Positions 43,863 through 55,800 of a stretch of 64,000 nucleotides of DNA are shown one piece after another. The translations under genes were made by a program, and so were the position numbers. A model generated the notes under the pieces. It ran no database searches, was not told the origin of the DNA, and was given only the letters and a program-made list of their open reading frames with translations. Source of the DNA: Gnomoniopsis sp. IMI 355080 (lineage: Eukaryota > Ascomycota > Sordariomycetes > Diaporthales > Gnomoniaceae); NCBI GenBank assembly GCA_027946555.1, contig JAPEVC010000076.1, positions 80,171-144,170 on the forward strand. Reading direction: 5' to 3'. Numbering within the stretch: position 1 is the first letter of the stretch; the number at the start of each line of letters is the position of its first letter.

Positions 43863-45266
43863 AATCACGAAGCTTAAATGTGACGATGGCGATGATGAGA
43901 AAATCCAATTGACGACTTCTAGAATATTTCAGAGCCAGAAAATAAGCCATTGCGCTTTATCTCACTTTCTAGAAAGTATGTGCGCACAATGCCTCATAGA
44001 ACACATTGTTTGCTTTGTACTTTCGATATCACCACCGGATTCTGTTACCCAGATTCCCCGAATGACTGTAATTACAAGACTCAGATCTCAAAGCTGGACT
44101 TTATTGTGTAAGAAAATGTAGCCACCACCCTCCCCTCCGAACTTGGACGTTGATGTTTTTTTCGGTTTTTTTTTTTTTTCGTTCTGGCCGGGAGGGAGGG
44201 AGTTAGTAGAATGGCCAAGAAGGACTACATGAGTACCTAGGTACCTATGTACTGTAGCTGGCACTACTATTGCCAATGCCCAAGCGAGGCGGGAAGACAC
44301 CGCTGCTGAAGGCAGGACCAGTCAGCAATCTCCGGAGTCCGAAACGGAGCTCAACAAAACGAAAAAGTAAAATCTATCCCAGTACAGGATAACAAATCCC
44401 CGATCCTCTCTTCCTACCCCTTCATTCGCTCCGTCGCTTTACCTCCATTGCCGTACAGGTCGATTCAACTTTGCCTTTGTGACCGGCTGGCTCTCCGGAG
44501 GAAATCGCCGGCAATAATTATGATTGCTCCGTGCCCGGGTCCGCTTTTCCGGCGAGGTGGACTCGTTAATGTTCCGATGCAGATGCTTGCAAGGACGGCC
44601 TCATTAGGTAACGTTGGTTCTCACACTTCGCTAATCTTACATCCTTCTTGCCTTTCCCCACGTTGTGTACCCACGGGTTCATCTCGCATGTCGTCGGGAT
44701 TTCCCAGATTTGGTCGATTTGAGATGTGATACTGCCAGTCAGTGATGGCCTCAAGCGCGTCTTGCGCGACCGCGCTATCTTGTTCATCCCCCACGTCCCT
44801 TTTCTTTTTTCTAGGGGGCCTTGCTGAGCCGATGTCGGCCATCCTCTTGGATCTGGTTTGAATGACCCGGCACCGAGTGTCATGGTGAGCCTGGGCATCA
44901 CCAGCAGGAAATCCTCTCGCGACTCGGAGGACGGTGTCGCCCCCACCCTTGTTCTCCAGTCGATGAGTCGCACATGCAGACTTTCTCCAAACCTATCGAC
45001 CACTTGTTTTTAATACCCTACAAGTTACATGTTCAGCTTCTTTGTTCTAGAGAAAGAGTCTCAAGACATTTTTGCAGGGTTACGGACGTATCTTGCCCGT
45101 CGCTCTCTTTGATTTACCATTTTACTTGACTCGGAGATATACAGTTTGGATTTGACAATCTCGCCTCCTTGCAGTGACGACCCCGCGGACCGTTTGTACA
45201 TACTCCTCCAAAACTACCCCGCCACCACCACCGCCACCACTTCTTGCACAGCTCCAACGCCGTACA
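43863..45266. other. Divergent upstream region of Ste14 and alanine aminotransferase
   Basis: No gene is supported in these 1.4 kb. A T14 tract lies at 44166-44179. Toward 45266 the plus strand is CA/CT-rich (CCACCACC repeats), like a leader. Minus-strand frames near 44566-45003 start without ATG and have no domain. Confidence 0.45.
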
Positions 45267-46786
45267 ATGTCGACCCGACTGAACGCATCCAACATCAACC
45301 CGCATGTGCGAGAGGCCAAGTATGCCGTGCGCGGTGAGCTGGCCGTCAAGAGCGAGGAGTTTCGTGCAAAGCTGGCCCGCGGTGACAAAGACCTGCCCTT
45401 CTCCGAGGTCATTTCCGCCAACATTGGCAATCCTCAGCAGCTGGACCAGAAGCCCCTCACCTTCTTCCGTCAGGTCTTGAGTTTGCTCGAGAACCCTCTT
45501 CTGCTCGAGAAGGAGAGCGTGCTACTCGACCACCTCGGCTACAAGCCAGATGTCATTGAGAGAGCAAAGTGGCTGTTGAGCAAGGTCGGCTCCGTTGGCG
45601 CGTACAGCGCCAGCAATGGTGTTCCTGCTATCCGCCAAAGCATTGCTGACTTCTTGGAAAGTAAGACTTCACTCCTCACCCTCGCCAGATCAAAGCCAAG
45701 ACAAGCTGACACGGACCCTTTCACCAACCACCAGGACGTGATGGCTTCCCCGCCAAAGAATCAGACATCTACCTCTCCGGAGGCGCCTCCTCCGGCGTCA
45801 ACACCCTCCTCCACGTCATCTGCGCCGACGACAAGTCCGGCATCCTCGTGCCTATCCCACAGTACCCTCTTTACACCGCCTCGCTCTCCCTGCTGAACGC
45901 TACCTGCGTGCCCTACTACCTCGACGAGTCCAAGAACTGGGGCACAGACCTCGCCACCATCAAGAAGGCTTGCGCTGACGCAAAAGCCCAGGGCGTCGAC
46001 GTCCGCGCCATCGTCATCATCAACCCGGGCAACCCGACAGGCGCCTCGCTCTCCGAGTCCGACATTCGCGATATCATCGAGTTTGCCCGCGAGGAGCGCC
46101 TTGTGCTCATGGCGGACGAGGTCTACCAGACGAATGTGTTTGTGGGCGAGTTTGTCAGCTTCAAGAAGGTCTTGAGCACGCTACAGAAGGATAACCCCGG
46201 CAAGTTTGACCATGTTGAGTTGGCGTCGCTGCACTCCATCTCCAAGGGCATGGTGGGTGAGTGTGGCCACCGCGGTGGGTACTTTGAACTCGTCAACTTT
46301 GACCCGGCCGTCCAGGCCGAGATCTACAAGTTCGTCTCCATCACGCTGTGTGCGCCCGTCATCGGCCAGTGTCTGGTCGAGTTGATGGTCAACCCACCCA
46401 AGGAGGGCGAGCCTAGCTACGAGCTGTACAAGAAGGAGTACGACGGTATCTTCAACGGCCTCAAGGAGCGAGCATATGCGCTATGGCGGGCCTTTGAGAA
46501 GATGGAGGGCGTCGAGTGTGGTGAGCCTCAGGGCAGCATGTACTTGTTCCCGACCATCAAGCTGTCTGCCAAGGCAGCGGAGGCCGCCAAGGCCGAGGGG
46601 AGGACACCAGATGAGTTTTACGCCATGAGGTTGCTGGAGGCGACGGGTGTCTGCGTAGTTCCTGGCAGCGGCTTTGGGCAGAAGGAGGGTACCTTGCACT
46701 TCCGCACCACCTTCCTCGCGCCGGGCACCGAGTGGGTTGGTTCGATTGTGAAGTTCCACGAGGAATTTATGAACAAGTACCGATAG
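45267..46786 (+). CDS. Alanine aminotransferase
   Basis: Exons 45267-45660 and 45735-46786 give 481 residues, the usual length of fungal alanine transaminase without a mitochondrial presequence. Class I/II aminotransferase marks are GAYSASNGVPAIRQ, the substrate and PLP region NPGNPTGASLSE, ADEVYQTNVF, and SISKGMVGECGHRGGY holding the Schiff-base Lys. It interconverts alanine plus 2-oxoglutarate with pyruvate plus glutamate. The 74 bp intron restores ESRRDGFPAKESDIYLSGG. From the ATG the product looks cytosolic. The frame is open for about 36 codons upstream without ATG, with basic Arg-rich sequence, so a non-AUG mitochondrial form is conceivable but unproven. Confidence 0.93.
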
Positions 46787-47205
46787 ACAAGAGCCTGGAC
46801 CCAAGGATCGCCAGCTTTTCGGAATACAAAGTATAGAGTGGATGTTCGGCGCATATGAACCCCGGTATCTCAAGCGTGTCATTGCATAGTTGTCGATAGA
46901 AGATACTTCAATCGAGGTGGTCAAATCAAGGTTTTCCGTCTCGGCTACATGACCAAGCCGTGACTCTGCCAGCATGCTTATTCCACGGTTTCTTCACTTG
47001 TATTTGGTCGGCAACAGCTGACTGTTGAGTACACAAGGATTCCTGAAGCGATTACGCATGGGCCAAAATCCCATCGTCAGTCATTCTGACTAGGTCTAGG
47101 TATCATACAGGGCCTGTCTAAATCACCCGCCTCCAGCAACGTTTTCATTCCTGCATATAATATGCAACTTCATCGGCAGCCTCATAAAGCTCACTTCATC
47201 TCCGT
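46787..47205. other. Convergent intergenic spacer
   Basis: This is 419 bp between the 3' ends of the aminotransferase and Rpn7 genes. Nothing else seen. Confidence 0.5.
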
Positions 47206-48815
47206 CTATGCTCGCTCACTTCCACGTAGTCTCACGGCTTGGCCGTACTTCTGCAGCTTGGTGATCAGCTGGTCGCCCTGGCGCACCACATCCTGGTATT
47301 GTTTGTTCTTGTCATCTGGCCGGTTCGTCTCGATGACACCCTTGCCCGACACGCGATCGATCGTGCAAGGGATGCGACCTCCAGCAATGAACTTGGCGAG
47401 GTCCCTACATAAAATGTTAACAACACTACTCACTTCTAGCTGGGGATAAAGAAGAGGAGCATACCTATCCAAGAAGTCCACTGTAACGCCAAACTGGCTT
47501 GCCATACTCTCCAACCCCACAACCCTGTAGCTCTGCAGAAGTTGCTGGTAAGCGCGCAAACGCATCTCACGAATGAACCAGTTCTTGTGCTCGTGAAGGT
47601 ACCGGTCCTGCGTCAGGAACTGTTCCTCCACATTTGCAAGCGCCTGGAAGAAGGTCTTGTATCGTCCGCTGTACAAGCTGCTCACCAACATGGCAAGAGG
47701 TGAGAAGTCAACGGCCATCTCCGCCTCGGGTTGATCAGTGCTGGACCCCAGTGTCGTCAAATTGACTGCGGCCTTCTTTGCGGACTTCTCAGCCTGAGTG
47801 CCACTGCTGCCGTCACTGACGGCGTCATCGGCTCCAGGTCCCGCAGAGAGGGCGCCACTCAGGGCAGCCAGCTTGTCCTCACCATCACCCAAAATGGCCT
47901 TGATCTCGGGTGCATCGACCACCTTGCTCTTGAAGTCGACACGCTTGAGGCTGACAGATCCTGCAAGGACGGAGTAGACAACGAGATTGGAGTAGGTGCA
48001 GAGCTCGTAAGAGGTGAAAGTGGACAGTGAATCGAGAAGCAGAGGAGCGGCGAGGTTGTATGAACGAACGGTAAGAAGGTATAGTCCCTCGTACGCCTTC
48101 AGTCGGTTTCGTCTGTCCCAGTCACCACCACCCTCAACTAAGGTCTTGGCGCGCTCAACGTGCTTCTTGACCAGCAGTTTGTCGCCGTAGAACAGGCCCA
48201 TGCGTATTATGGCGAGGACGAGATCGATCTTGGTGCCGAGGATACCGGTCTTCTCGAAGACGTCTTCGTAAGCAGCGATGGACTTCTCCTGTGGATAGCA
48301 AAGAAGGTCAGATATGTCATCAAAGTGCACAGCCAAAGAATGCAATGCCAACGTACCTTGTCACCAACACGAGCCCAGAACTCAGCACGCTTGCCCCGCG
48401 CAGCCTGGATCTCAGTGTCACCAGCTTTTTCAACAGCCTCGTCCTCCTCCTTCTGAATCTCCTCTAACTCCTTGTCGTTACTTTCTTTCAGATTTTGGTA
48501 CAGTGCCTCGTCCCATGGAATGGTGACAGTCGCAGTCGAGCCTCGGGTGGCAATCATGCCAACGGCGCTCGACTTGCGGCTCAAGGGCTTGCCTGGTCCG
48601 GTCGCGCCACCTTCACCAGCGGCATTCAAGATACCATCGAGGGGATGTGCTAGGTATTTGTACAGCGACGCCATCTTGTGCTCCTCAATGGCCTCCTGTA
48701 GCTTCTTCACCGCGGCATCTTGAGTGGGTCGGGAGGCGTATGGGTTGGTGAGAGTGAATACGTGCTGGGAGAGAGGCAGCAATGGCCATTGTGCATACTG
48801 TGGTTCTGAACCCAT
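47206..48815 (-). CDS. rpn7: 26S proteasome regulatory subunit Rpn7
   Basis: Exons (minus strand) 48815-48357, 48288-47465 and 47404-47206 give 493 residues. The RPN7 domain (about 100-300) shows KRAEFWARVGDKEKSIAAYE and GTKIDLVLAIIRMGLFYGDK. The PCI domain follows (HKNWFIREMRLRAYQQLLQSYRVVGLESMA). After intron 2 the frame resumes with RDLAKFIAGGRIPCTIDRVSG, the conserved C-terminal helix region. An Ala/Ser/Asp-rich loop near residues 330-370 (SAGPGADDAVSDGSS) lies between the domains and is longer than in yeast. Rpn7 is part of the lid of the proteasome 19S particle and helps position the deubiquitinase Rpn11. The start ATG gives MGSEPQYAQWPLLPL, a typical beginning. Confidence 0.95.
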
Positions 48816-49409
48816 GATTGTAGAGGCGATCCGAGAACGGTAATGGAAGAGGGAGGGAAAGGGTACGTTGTTGGCGAGGGTCCGGAGATGCTGAAGTGGT
48901 GGTGTTTGCAGTTGAGATTGTTTGGAGGAACTTGGTTGCAGCTCTTCGTCACTGAAGGCTGACCGAACAGGCGGCAGGAGCTTCCGTAATGCGCCTAAGG
49001 ACCGTGCACCGGGGTTGCTGGGCGGGCTAGCTGGCTGCTGGTGGGCCCTGGTAGGTCAGGTACGTACCTCTCCGCCTTCCAATTTGGGAGCCCATCTTGA
49101 CCTCACCTCATTGTCGTACCTATCATTCTGTCTTGTTTCCATTCATCATTTCTCAACTTTATGGAAGGCTTACCTTCCAAATATTTTTCAACCTTCGACT
49201 CGAAAGGGTAAATTTGATTGTTTCCCTTCACAGTCTTTAAGATTGTGGCACTCTACAAGCTCACTTTGTCTGGAGTCTCACCTCGGCGATTCGAGTACAC
49301 TGTACCACAGTCGGGCATTACTCGCCGTCGATATAACACCTTGCGTCGTGGTCTCTCGTTCTCTTCGATAGATCGAAGAGAGAGAAAAGTATCAACGAAT
49401 CCATTGATC
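48816..49409. promoter_or_regulatory. Divergent upstream region of Rpn7 and the cap methyltransferase
   Basis: Both genes start at its edges. The plus-strand frame of the methyltransferase is open from 49218 but has no ATG until 49410, so it is taken as leader. I do not see a clear Rpn4-type box. Confidence 0.5.
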
Positions 49410-50828
49410 ATGGCCGGCAATGATGACCTCCCTCGAGCCTACGACGCCAAGGCCCTCGCGCCAGCCAAGAAGCGCCAGCGCAGTACATCACCGTCCGGCT
49501 CACGCTCCCCTTCCGCCTCGACACCCACCGAGCCTGTCCGCAAGTTGAAGAGACCTGGTCAGCGATCTCGTATCACCGATGCCCAACGCGAGGAACTGCG
49601 TCAGCGCGCTCTGCAGCGAGAGCGCGAACTAAAGGCCGAAGAAGAGAAACAGCTCCAGCAGCGTGAGCGGAACGCCATCAATGATGTTGTGCGCGCCCAC
49701 TACAACGCCGTCCCTGAGCGCGGCCGTGATTGGCGCAAGACAGACAGCAAAATCAAAGGCCTGCGATCATTCAATAACTGGATCAAGAGTTGCATCATAC
49801 AAAAGTTTGCGCCTGACGAGGACCACACGCCTGGCGCGATGGAGCGGGGCATCTCAAGTGGACGGGAGCTGTTGGTGCTGGATTTAGGCTGTGGCAAGGG
49901 TGGAGATCTAGGGAAGTGGCAGCAAGCCCCGCAACCCGTGGAGCTGTATGTTGGATTGGACCCTGCGGAGATCTCGATTGATCAGGCGAGGGAGAGATTC
50001 CGACAAATGGGCTCGCGGGGTGGCGGTGGTCGAGGCGGTCGAGGCGGCTATAATAGGCGCCCCCAACCTCGTCTTTTTGAGGCGAGGTTTCAGGTCAAGG
50101 ACTGCTTCGGCGAGTCGCTTGAGGAGGTCGACATTGTGCGCCAAGTAGGCTTCACACAATCCAACATCAGCAGTGAACGGGGCTTCGACGTTGTCTCTAT
50201 GATGTTTTGCCTGCACTACGCATTCGAGAATGAGACCAAGGCACGTCAGATGTTGAAGAACGTGGCAGGCTCGCTGAAGAAAGGCGGCCGTCTGATTGGA
50301 ACCATACCCAGCTCCGACGTCATAGGTGAAAAGGTCAGGCAATTCAACGAGAAGCAAAAGGCCAAGGCAGCCACAGATGCCGAGGAGGGAGGCGAAGACC
50401 AGGAAAAGAAAGACGACGGGGAACTTGAAGAGGGTGAGGAGAAGGAGGAAGGCGAGGCCGAAGAGACCGCTGAATGGGGCAATGAGATATATCGGGTTAG
50501 ATTCCCAGGTAAAACCCCAGAGGACGGCATCTTCCGTCCACCATTTGGCTGGAAGTACAACTTTTTCCTTCACGAGGCCGTCGAAGAGGTTCCCGAGTAC
50601 GTCGTTCCTTGGGAAGCCTTCCGAGCCCTGGCTGAGGATTATAACCTCGAGCTACAATACCACAAGTCATTCGCAGATATTTGGAAAACGGAGAAGGACG
50701 ATCCCACACTTGGTCCTCTAAGCGAGCGTATGGGTGTCAGGGAGAGGGGCGGTGGCGAGCTTCTAGTCAGTCCTGAGGAGATGGACGCGGCGGCGTTTTA
50801 TGTGGGATTCTGTTTTTACAAGGTGTGA
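49410..50828 (+). CDS. abd1: mRNA cap guanine-N7 methyltransferase
   Basis: This is a single exon of 472 residues. The first 100 residues are basic and low complexity (KKRQRSTSPSGSRSPS), as in fungal cap methyltransferases. The catalytic domain starts with HYNAVPERGRDWRKTDSKIKGLR and FNNWIKSC. S-adenosylmethionine motif I is LDLGCGKGGDLGKW, followed by YVGLDPAEISIDQA and FDVVSMMFCLHYAFE. A long acidic insert (about residues 335-365) splits the C-terminal region, as in many Pezizomycotina. A Gly/Arg-rich patch (GSRGGGGRGGRGG) sits after the SAM motifs. The enzyme adds the N7 methyl to the capped 5' end of nascent mRNA in the nucleus. It starts at the first ATG (MAGNDDLPRAYD). Confidence 0.94.
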   Translation: MAGNDDLPRAYDAKALAPAKKRQRSTSPSGSRSPSASTPTEPVRKLKRPGQRSRITDAQREELRQRALQRERELKAEEEKQLQQRERNAINDVVRAHYNAVPERGRDWRKTDSKIKGLRSFNNWIKSCIIQKFAPDEDHTPGAMERGISSGRELLVLDLGCGKGGDLGKWQQAPQPVELYVGLDPAEISIDQARERFRQMGSRGGGGRGGRGGYNRRPQPRLFEARFQVKDCFGESLEEVDIVRQVGFTQSNISSERGFDVVSMMFCLHYAFENETKARQMLKNVAGSLKKGGRLIGTIPSSDVIGEKVRQFNEKQKAKAATDAEEGGEDQEKKDDGELEEGEEKEEGEAEETAEWGNEIYRVRFPGKTPEDGIFRPPFGWKYNFFLHEAVEEVPEYVVPWEAFRALAEDYNLELQYHKSFADIWKTEKDDPTLGPLSERMGVRERGGGELLVSPEEMDAAAFYVGFCFYKV

Positions 50829-51456
50829 TGGGACAGGTCTGGAGAGATTCATAGAGCAGCATTGTGCAGCGATTTAGCGCCTGCCTTCATGAAAACATTG
50901 CAAAAGCGAAGCACGTTTGATGCTGAACACGAGTTCTGTTGACCTCGCTTGGTACAGTATCTAGGCAACCAGATGATGCTATGCAGTTCCGTGCGTGATA
51001 AGTTTTCCACACGACCTTCATTCCCGCGAAATGCTTCTCCTAGCCCAATCAGCGCTACTTAATAGCATATGAAATGACAAGCGCACAGAAAGTAGTATCA
51101 CAAATGAAACCTTTCAAAATCGTCGAAGATGAAGGGCGTCGGCACCGCTATGCCTCATCCTCTTTGGCTTTCTGACTTCTCCCAAGTCCTCAGAGTTCTG
51201 GAATCATAATTATTGGAAGGCGGGTTCTTTTCCACCAATCCTGTTCGAAGTTGTTTCTCAGACTAACGCAGCATGTGGTCTGTTATTCATATCTTCATGG
51301 CATCATGACTGTCAAAAAGTGAATCGACCGATATTGTCGAGTTGCTCATTCGGATGTCTAACCGCAAGAAGGCAGCTTCGGTGTGCCATTACTTCTCCAT
51401 GCCAAATGCTAATCCTGCACTCCAAGGCTCTCTTGCTTTAACATCAGCACTACTTA
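50829..51456. other. Convergent intergenic region
   Basis: This is 628 bp between the 3' ends of the cap methyltransferase and Clr5-domain genes. No gene seen. Confidence 0.5.
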
Positions 51457-52886
51457 CTAACCCCAGAGATTGTGAGCTGGTAACTGTCTCGTCGAACTCT
51501 CTGGCGTTGCGTACGGCTCAGGCGAGCTCGGTTCGGGTATGAGTTCCTTCAGATACCGGTATACATCAATCTGCGAGCCGAGCCAATACGATAATAAATC
51601 TAGGTGTTCGTTCAACGCGGCAGAGTTCCTTCCAAGACCCTCTTGACATGCGGAGATCCACAGACTGACCCACGGTGGGAATGTGAGGCGTCCTCCGTCT
51701 TGCTGCTGGAATTGTTGCTGATGGTTCAAGACGACACTGCGAATCAATTCTGCCGCTTCGCGCGATCTCAGTGTAATGCTGATATTCTGTGCAAAGTCTA
51801 GAGGTACAATCCTTGTTGAATCGGCGTTCACCTGGACAAATAAAGCACACACTCTGCAGAACTCGTGGATCTCCTCGGGGGAAGCGGTGGATCCATCAGA
51901 GTCTCGCGGAGCAGAGCTCTGTATATAAAATTCGAAGGCTGTCAGGTATTGCCCGGCATAATGAAAAGAGCGCTCGTTGAGTCGTCCAACACCCCGAAGT
52001 CGATTGATATCGTTCATGATGACATTGATACGTTGATAAGAAGACATGGAGGACGAAGCTGGGGATTCTGGTGTCAGAAGAGCGTGGAGTGAGGAGAATA
52101 GCGTGTCGCCAGTGTCAGTATGGAGGATCTGGTGCTGTCCGTGCTGATGGACAGCGGGGAGGATTGGTCTGAAAAGCATATGTTGTTGCTGAACCTGCTG
52201 CCGTTGAGCCTGCTGATCGTAACCGTGCCAGCGAGGGATCCCGCTGTTGCGCTGCGGTGGAGGTGATGCGAGAGTCTGAGGGTTCTGGAAGCTCGATTGT
52301 GCAGCTTGAGCGTAATGCTGATGATTGACCTGATGATCTGGATACTCCGAAGTAGACAATGTCGAACCCGACGAGGTTCGAACGCTGCAGGAGGCTACAA
52401 CCGCATAGGGAGGGTAGCCCACATCAGGGGAGCGGACATTATAGCTGGAGCAAGTCAGTTGTGATGACTTCAGCCCTCGTAGTCACAGAATTTGACGGTC
52501 CAGCTTGTCGAGAAACATACCTCGATTTCGGACTGTTGATAGCCCTCGCAATCGCGGGAGCCCTCGTCCCGGAGACGCCCTCGAAGGACGGGCCCGGTGT
52601 CATCAACGGGGCTTCGTAAGGCGTCGTCGGTCGTGGATCGGATTGTTTCTGCTTGTTATATTTGGTCCATCCCCATTTCTTGAACTTGGATCTGTACGCC
52701 CGTGTTCTGAAGCTCGAGGCATTAGCAATGAAGCGGAGGAATAAAGAGACCGGCGTGGGTTGGTACTCACGAGGCCTCAAATCCATATTGTGTTTTCATG
52801 ATCATCATGGTATCCTCAAGGGTTTTACCCTGGACCTTGTACAGGTCACGGATAGTATTCTCGTGCTTGTTCCACGCTTTGGTCAT
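51457..52886 (-). CDS. Clr5-domain protein, probable regulator
   Basis: Exons (minus strand) 52886-52771, 52706-52521 and 52444-51457 give 429 residues. The N-terminal Clr5 domain (about residues 1-55) reads AWNKHENTIRDLYKVQGKTLEDTMMIM then QYGFEASTRAYRSKFKKWGW across intron 1. This domain is found at the N-terminus of many fungal proteins and is thought to act in gene regulation. The middle is low complexity (Gln, Ser, Pro), and the last 220 residues form a helical region (SSYQRINVIMNDINRLRGVG, FCRVCALFVQVNADS) with no domain I recognise. The first exon was rebuilt from the domain and joins in phase. The 76 bp second intron has a TGCTCCAG acceptor. Targets are unknown. Confidence 0.82.
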
Positions 52887-55800
52887 TTTTGCTTTGTTTT
52901 CAAGTCATTGGTGGTGTCACTGCGAACACTGCGAACGGGTGGCTTTTGTCCTGCAGCCAGGCTTCCGGCTTGACAGTGCAGAGCATGAGGAGGGTCAAAG
53001 GGAAAAGGGCAATCAGAAGGAGCGAAGAGCCTTCTCTGCGTGGCTTGGTAATACGAAGAGACTGGGATCAGCGGAAGGAGGAGGATGTACAGTATGTTGT
53101 GGTCAAATATAACCAGTACAAAGAGCCTCAAGACAGCCCTATTGCGGTTGAGGCGTCGAAGAGGAGGAAGGCCACTCGAAGAAGAGGGGCGGGGAATGGT
53201 TGAAAAGGCTCTACAAAAGACAGGCAGCCTATGGGGAATAAGTGGCATAAGGAGCCTTACAGGCGAACAAGCAGCAAGAGGGCGTTGAGAAGGCAACCAG
53301 CACTTAGGTATAAGAACGCTCGGCTTCCAATTTATGATGACTCGGTGAGTTGGCAGTAAGTTGCGTGCCAACCGCTGAATGATGTATGTCCACTCTATCG
53401 AATGCACGTACTTCATGTTTTGAGCTTCTGACCGGGGTCGGTCGTCGTCCGAGCGACAGTGGAAAGGCTCTGAAGGGGGAGGGGAGGGTGAGGCTGTGCT
53501 GCCGGTTATGGTGTTCAGCGTACGCGCCACCGCCCAATAGGGGTCTCCCTCAGTTTCTTTCAGCTTGTGACTGACCCTGGACAATTCAACAATCGGCTTC
53601 GAGCCGCCCTAGGACTTGAAGTGATCGGGATGAGTTTGCGACTCACCGTGGTGGAGTTGACTCAAGGCCGTGGCCTACTTTCACTGCACTATGCCAGGTA
53701 TGTCGCCATTCCGTGCTCGTCCTCTTTGTCCAATACATTCAACAACGTCTCTCGTGATGAATAGATGTACATTTGGTTCGTTGCCATGTTCTTCAATTTC
53801 CACCTCACCGCCCGATGGTGCTTGAAGGACTTTCTACTGTTTATTGCGCTGGTGCGCCCAGCATCCTGGGGCTACTGATGGCATGCCTGACTGTTCGATG
53901 GCCAGGAGGAGCGCTGACGTCTAGTTTTCGATCGCCTCACCGTCTGCCTCACCATCAACCCGCCAAGGACAAGGCCAGACAATTCGCTCCCTGGCTCCGA
54001 GTGACGACGTTCTTGTGTTATATCCGCCTCGCCATCGCGGACCATCCGCGGTCACGCCACGAAAGTGCTTGTTATCTCTTTAGGTGATTCCAGTCCAGCC
54101 TTGCGGTCGAGAAAGCGGGCAAAATTGAGGCGGAAAGTTCCATCAATATGCCTGATGCCAATGGTGTCTAGGTAGAAATAAGAAGCCCACCATGGTGCGT
54201 GGAACTGATCATCAGCCAGGGCATCTACCGAGCGGCTGCACCCTAATGAACTGCACGTAATGACCCTCCGGGTTTTGGATCCTACTCTTGTCTGAGAACA
54301 GCTTAGATCCCAGCTGTCACGATCTCTGACCTGGCCGAGAAACAAGAGTCATCCCGTGGTAAGCAGGGAGGTAACAGGTTCCGCAGGGCACTGCGCAGGG
54401 TGCATTTTCATACACAAGATGACTCTCTTTGAGAATTATGAATTAGGATCGCAAAGGCAGACGAGCACGGCACGCGCCATTCCGTGGAATTCGCGGCCGG
54501 AAAGCAGACCAAAGTCTGTCATCTCAAGGCTGAATGGTGAATGGAGGGTGTGGGACCCCACGCCCGCAGCAGAGACAATTGAATCCTTCAGCGCCAGATC
54601 TGGCGTCAGCCCCCGGGCAGGGTGGGCGCCTTGACAGGGGACTTGACCAAATGGAAAAAGTCCAATCAATTTTGATCTTATTTTTGAACAATGGTGGCGT
54701 GAACGACACTACGACTGAGCAATGTGATCGTCGTCTTTGTCGCACTCCGTAGAAACTCAAAGTCGCACAGCAGCAGCTTTGTGCTATAGTAGTGTCCCAA
54801 ACAGACATGCGCAGAACATTGTTGATGTTACCCTGCCACAAGGACAAATCCCATTGGGTTTGCAAAGAAAGCATCAGTTATGAGACTCTGTATTCGGTTC
54901 CAAGAAGCCAATCACACGTCATACTTGGCTTTGCCTGCAGGATGATGCGCGTATAGTCTTATGGAGAGAGCGCATTGGCGGAGGACGCAAGGTGATCCAG
55001 GCGCCTCGAAACTTCAAGCGAGTTGAGAGGCAGACCCGAAGCGTCCATACATCGCAGATCAGACAGCAGAAGTTCAGCAAAAAGCTCAGCAAAAGTAATC
55101 TCGCCTAGCCTGTGCCGATGTGATATGTCCAAATCCCGCAGCCAAGCTGGGCGGGACACCGTGCTCGGCACAGTCTTACTATACCTAAAAGCAATAATGT
55201 GAGATGAACAAGGCTATCCGTTCAAGGCGGGATATCTGCCTTGCAGCTACGCAGACGCGTGTAACAGAATCGCGGAACGACTGGTGACTGGCGAAAGAAG
55301 GACAGCATAGTGACGGATTTATGGTTCCTTGCAGGTTTAAGCGCCTTTTATGAGTCAGAATTTTGAAAACGTCCTCGTCTCTGAAGCTACGCGTAGACAG
55401 GAGAGGATATAAGCACATAAGACCTTTCCTATATCGGTCGTAAGTGCTACCAAGCTCCCACATCGTGTGTGAGAATGCAGAATGCATAGTACAGGCCTGG
55501 GGACATTCGACCTGGAAAATGATCTGTCAGATAAGATTACGGGACTACTGTACCGCGCCACAATCAAAGGTCCAGCAGACTTACGCCCATTGTAACCATC
55601 GCTAGCTGGGCATGCTGGCTTAGTCCTCGGTCAACTGTCCAACACGCGCATGCATAGGCTCATAACACTTGGCAGTACGCGAAGTGACGGCATCTTTTAC
55701 GGTAGGTGTAGTAGAAGCGTGAAGCTGACCCAGCTTTCTGCATGGTAACCTTATTGCCCACATTTCCAGAAGAAGGCTTCGAAGCAAGAGAGCCCAAGCC

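Noticed and set aside
44566..45003. 145-codon minus-strand frame upstream of alanine aminotransferase
   Set aside because: It begins with GTG, has no domain and lies in the divergent promoter region.
49218..49409. In-frame extension of the cap methyltransferase upstream of 49410
   Set aside because: There is no ATG in the extension, the known catalytic and basic N-terminal regions are complete from 49410, and the sequence is not family-like.
52883..53584. 233-codon minus-strand frame upstream of the Clr5-domain gene
   Set aside because: It starts at TTG rather than ATG, overlaps the true start of the Clr5 gene in another frame and shows no domain. It is best explained as leader or promoter that happens to be open.
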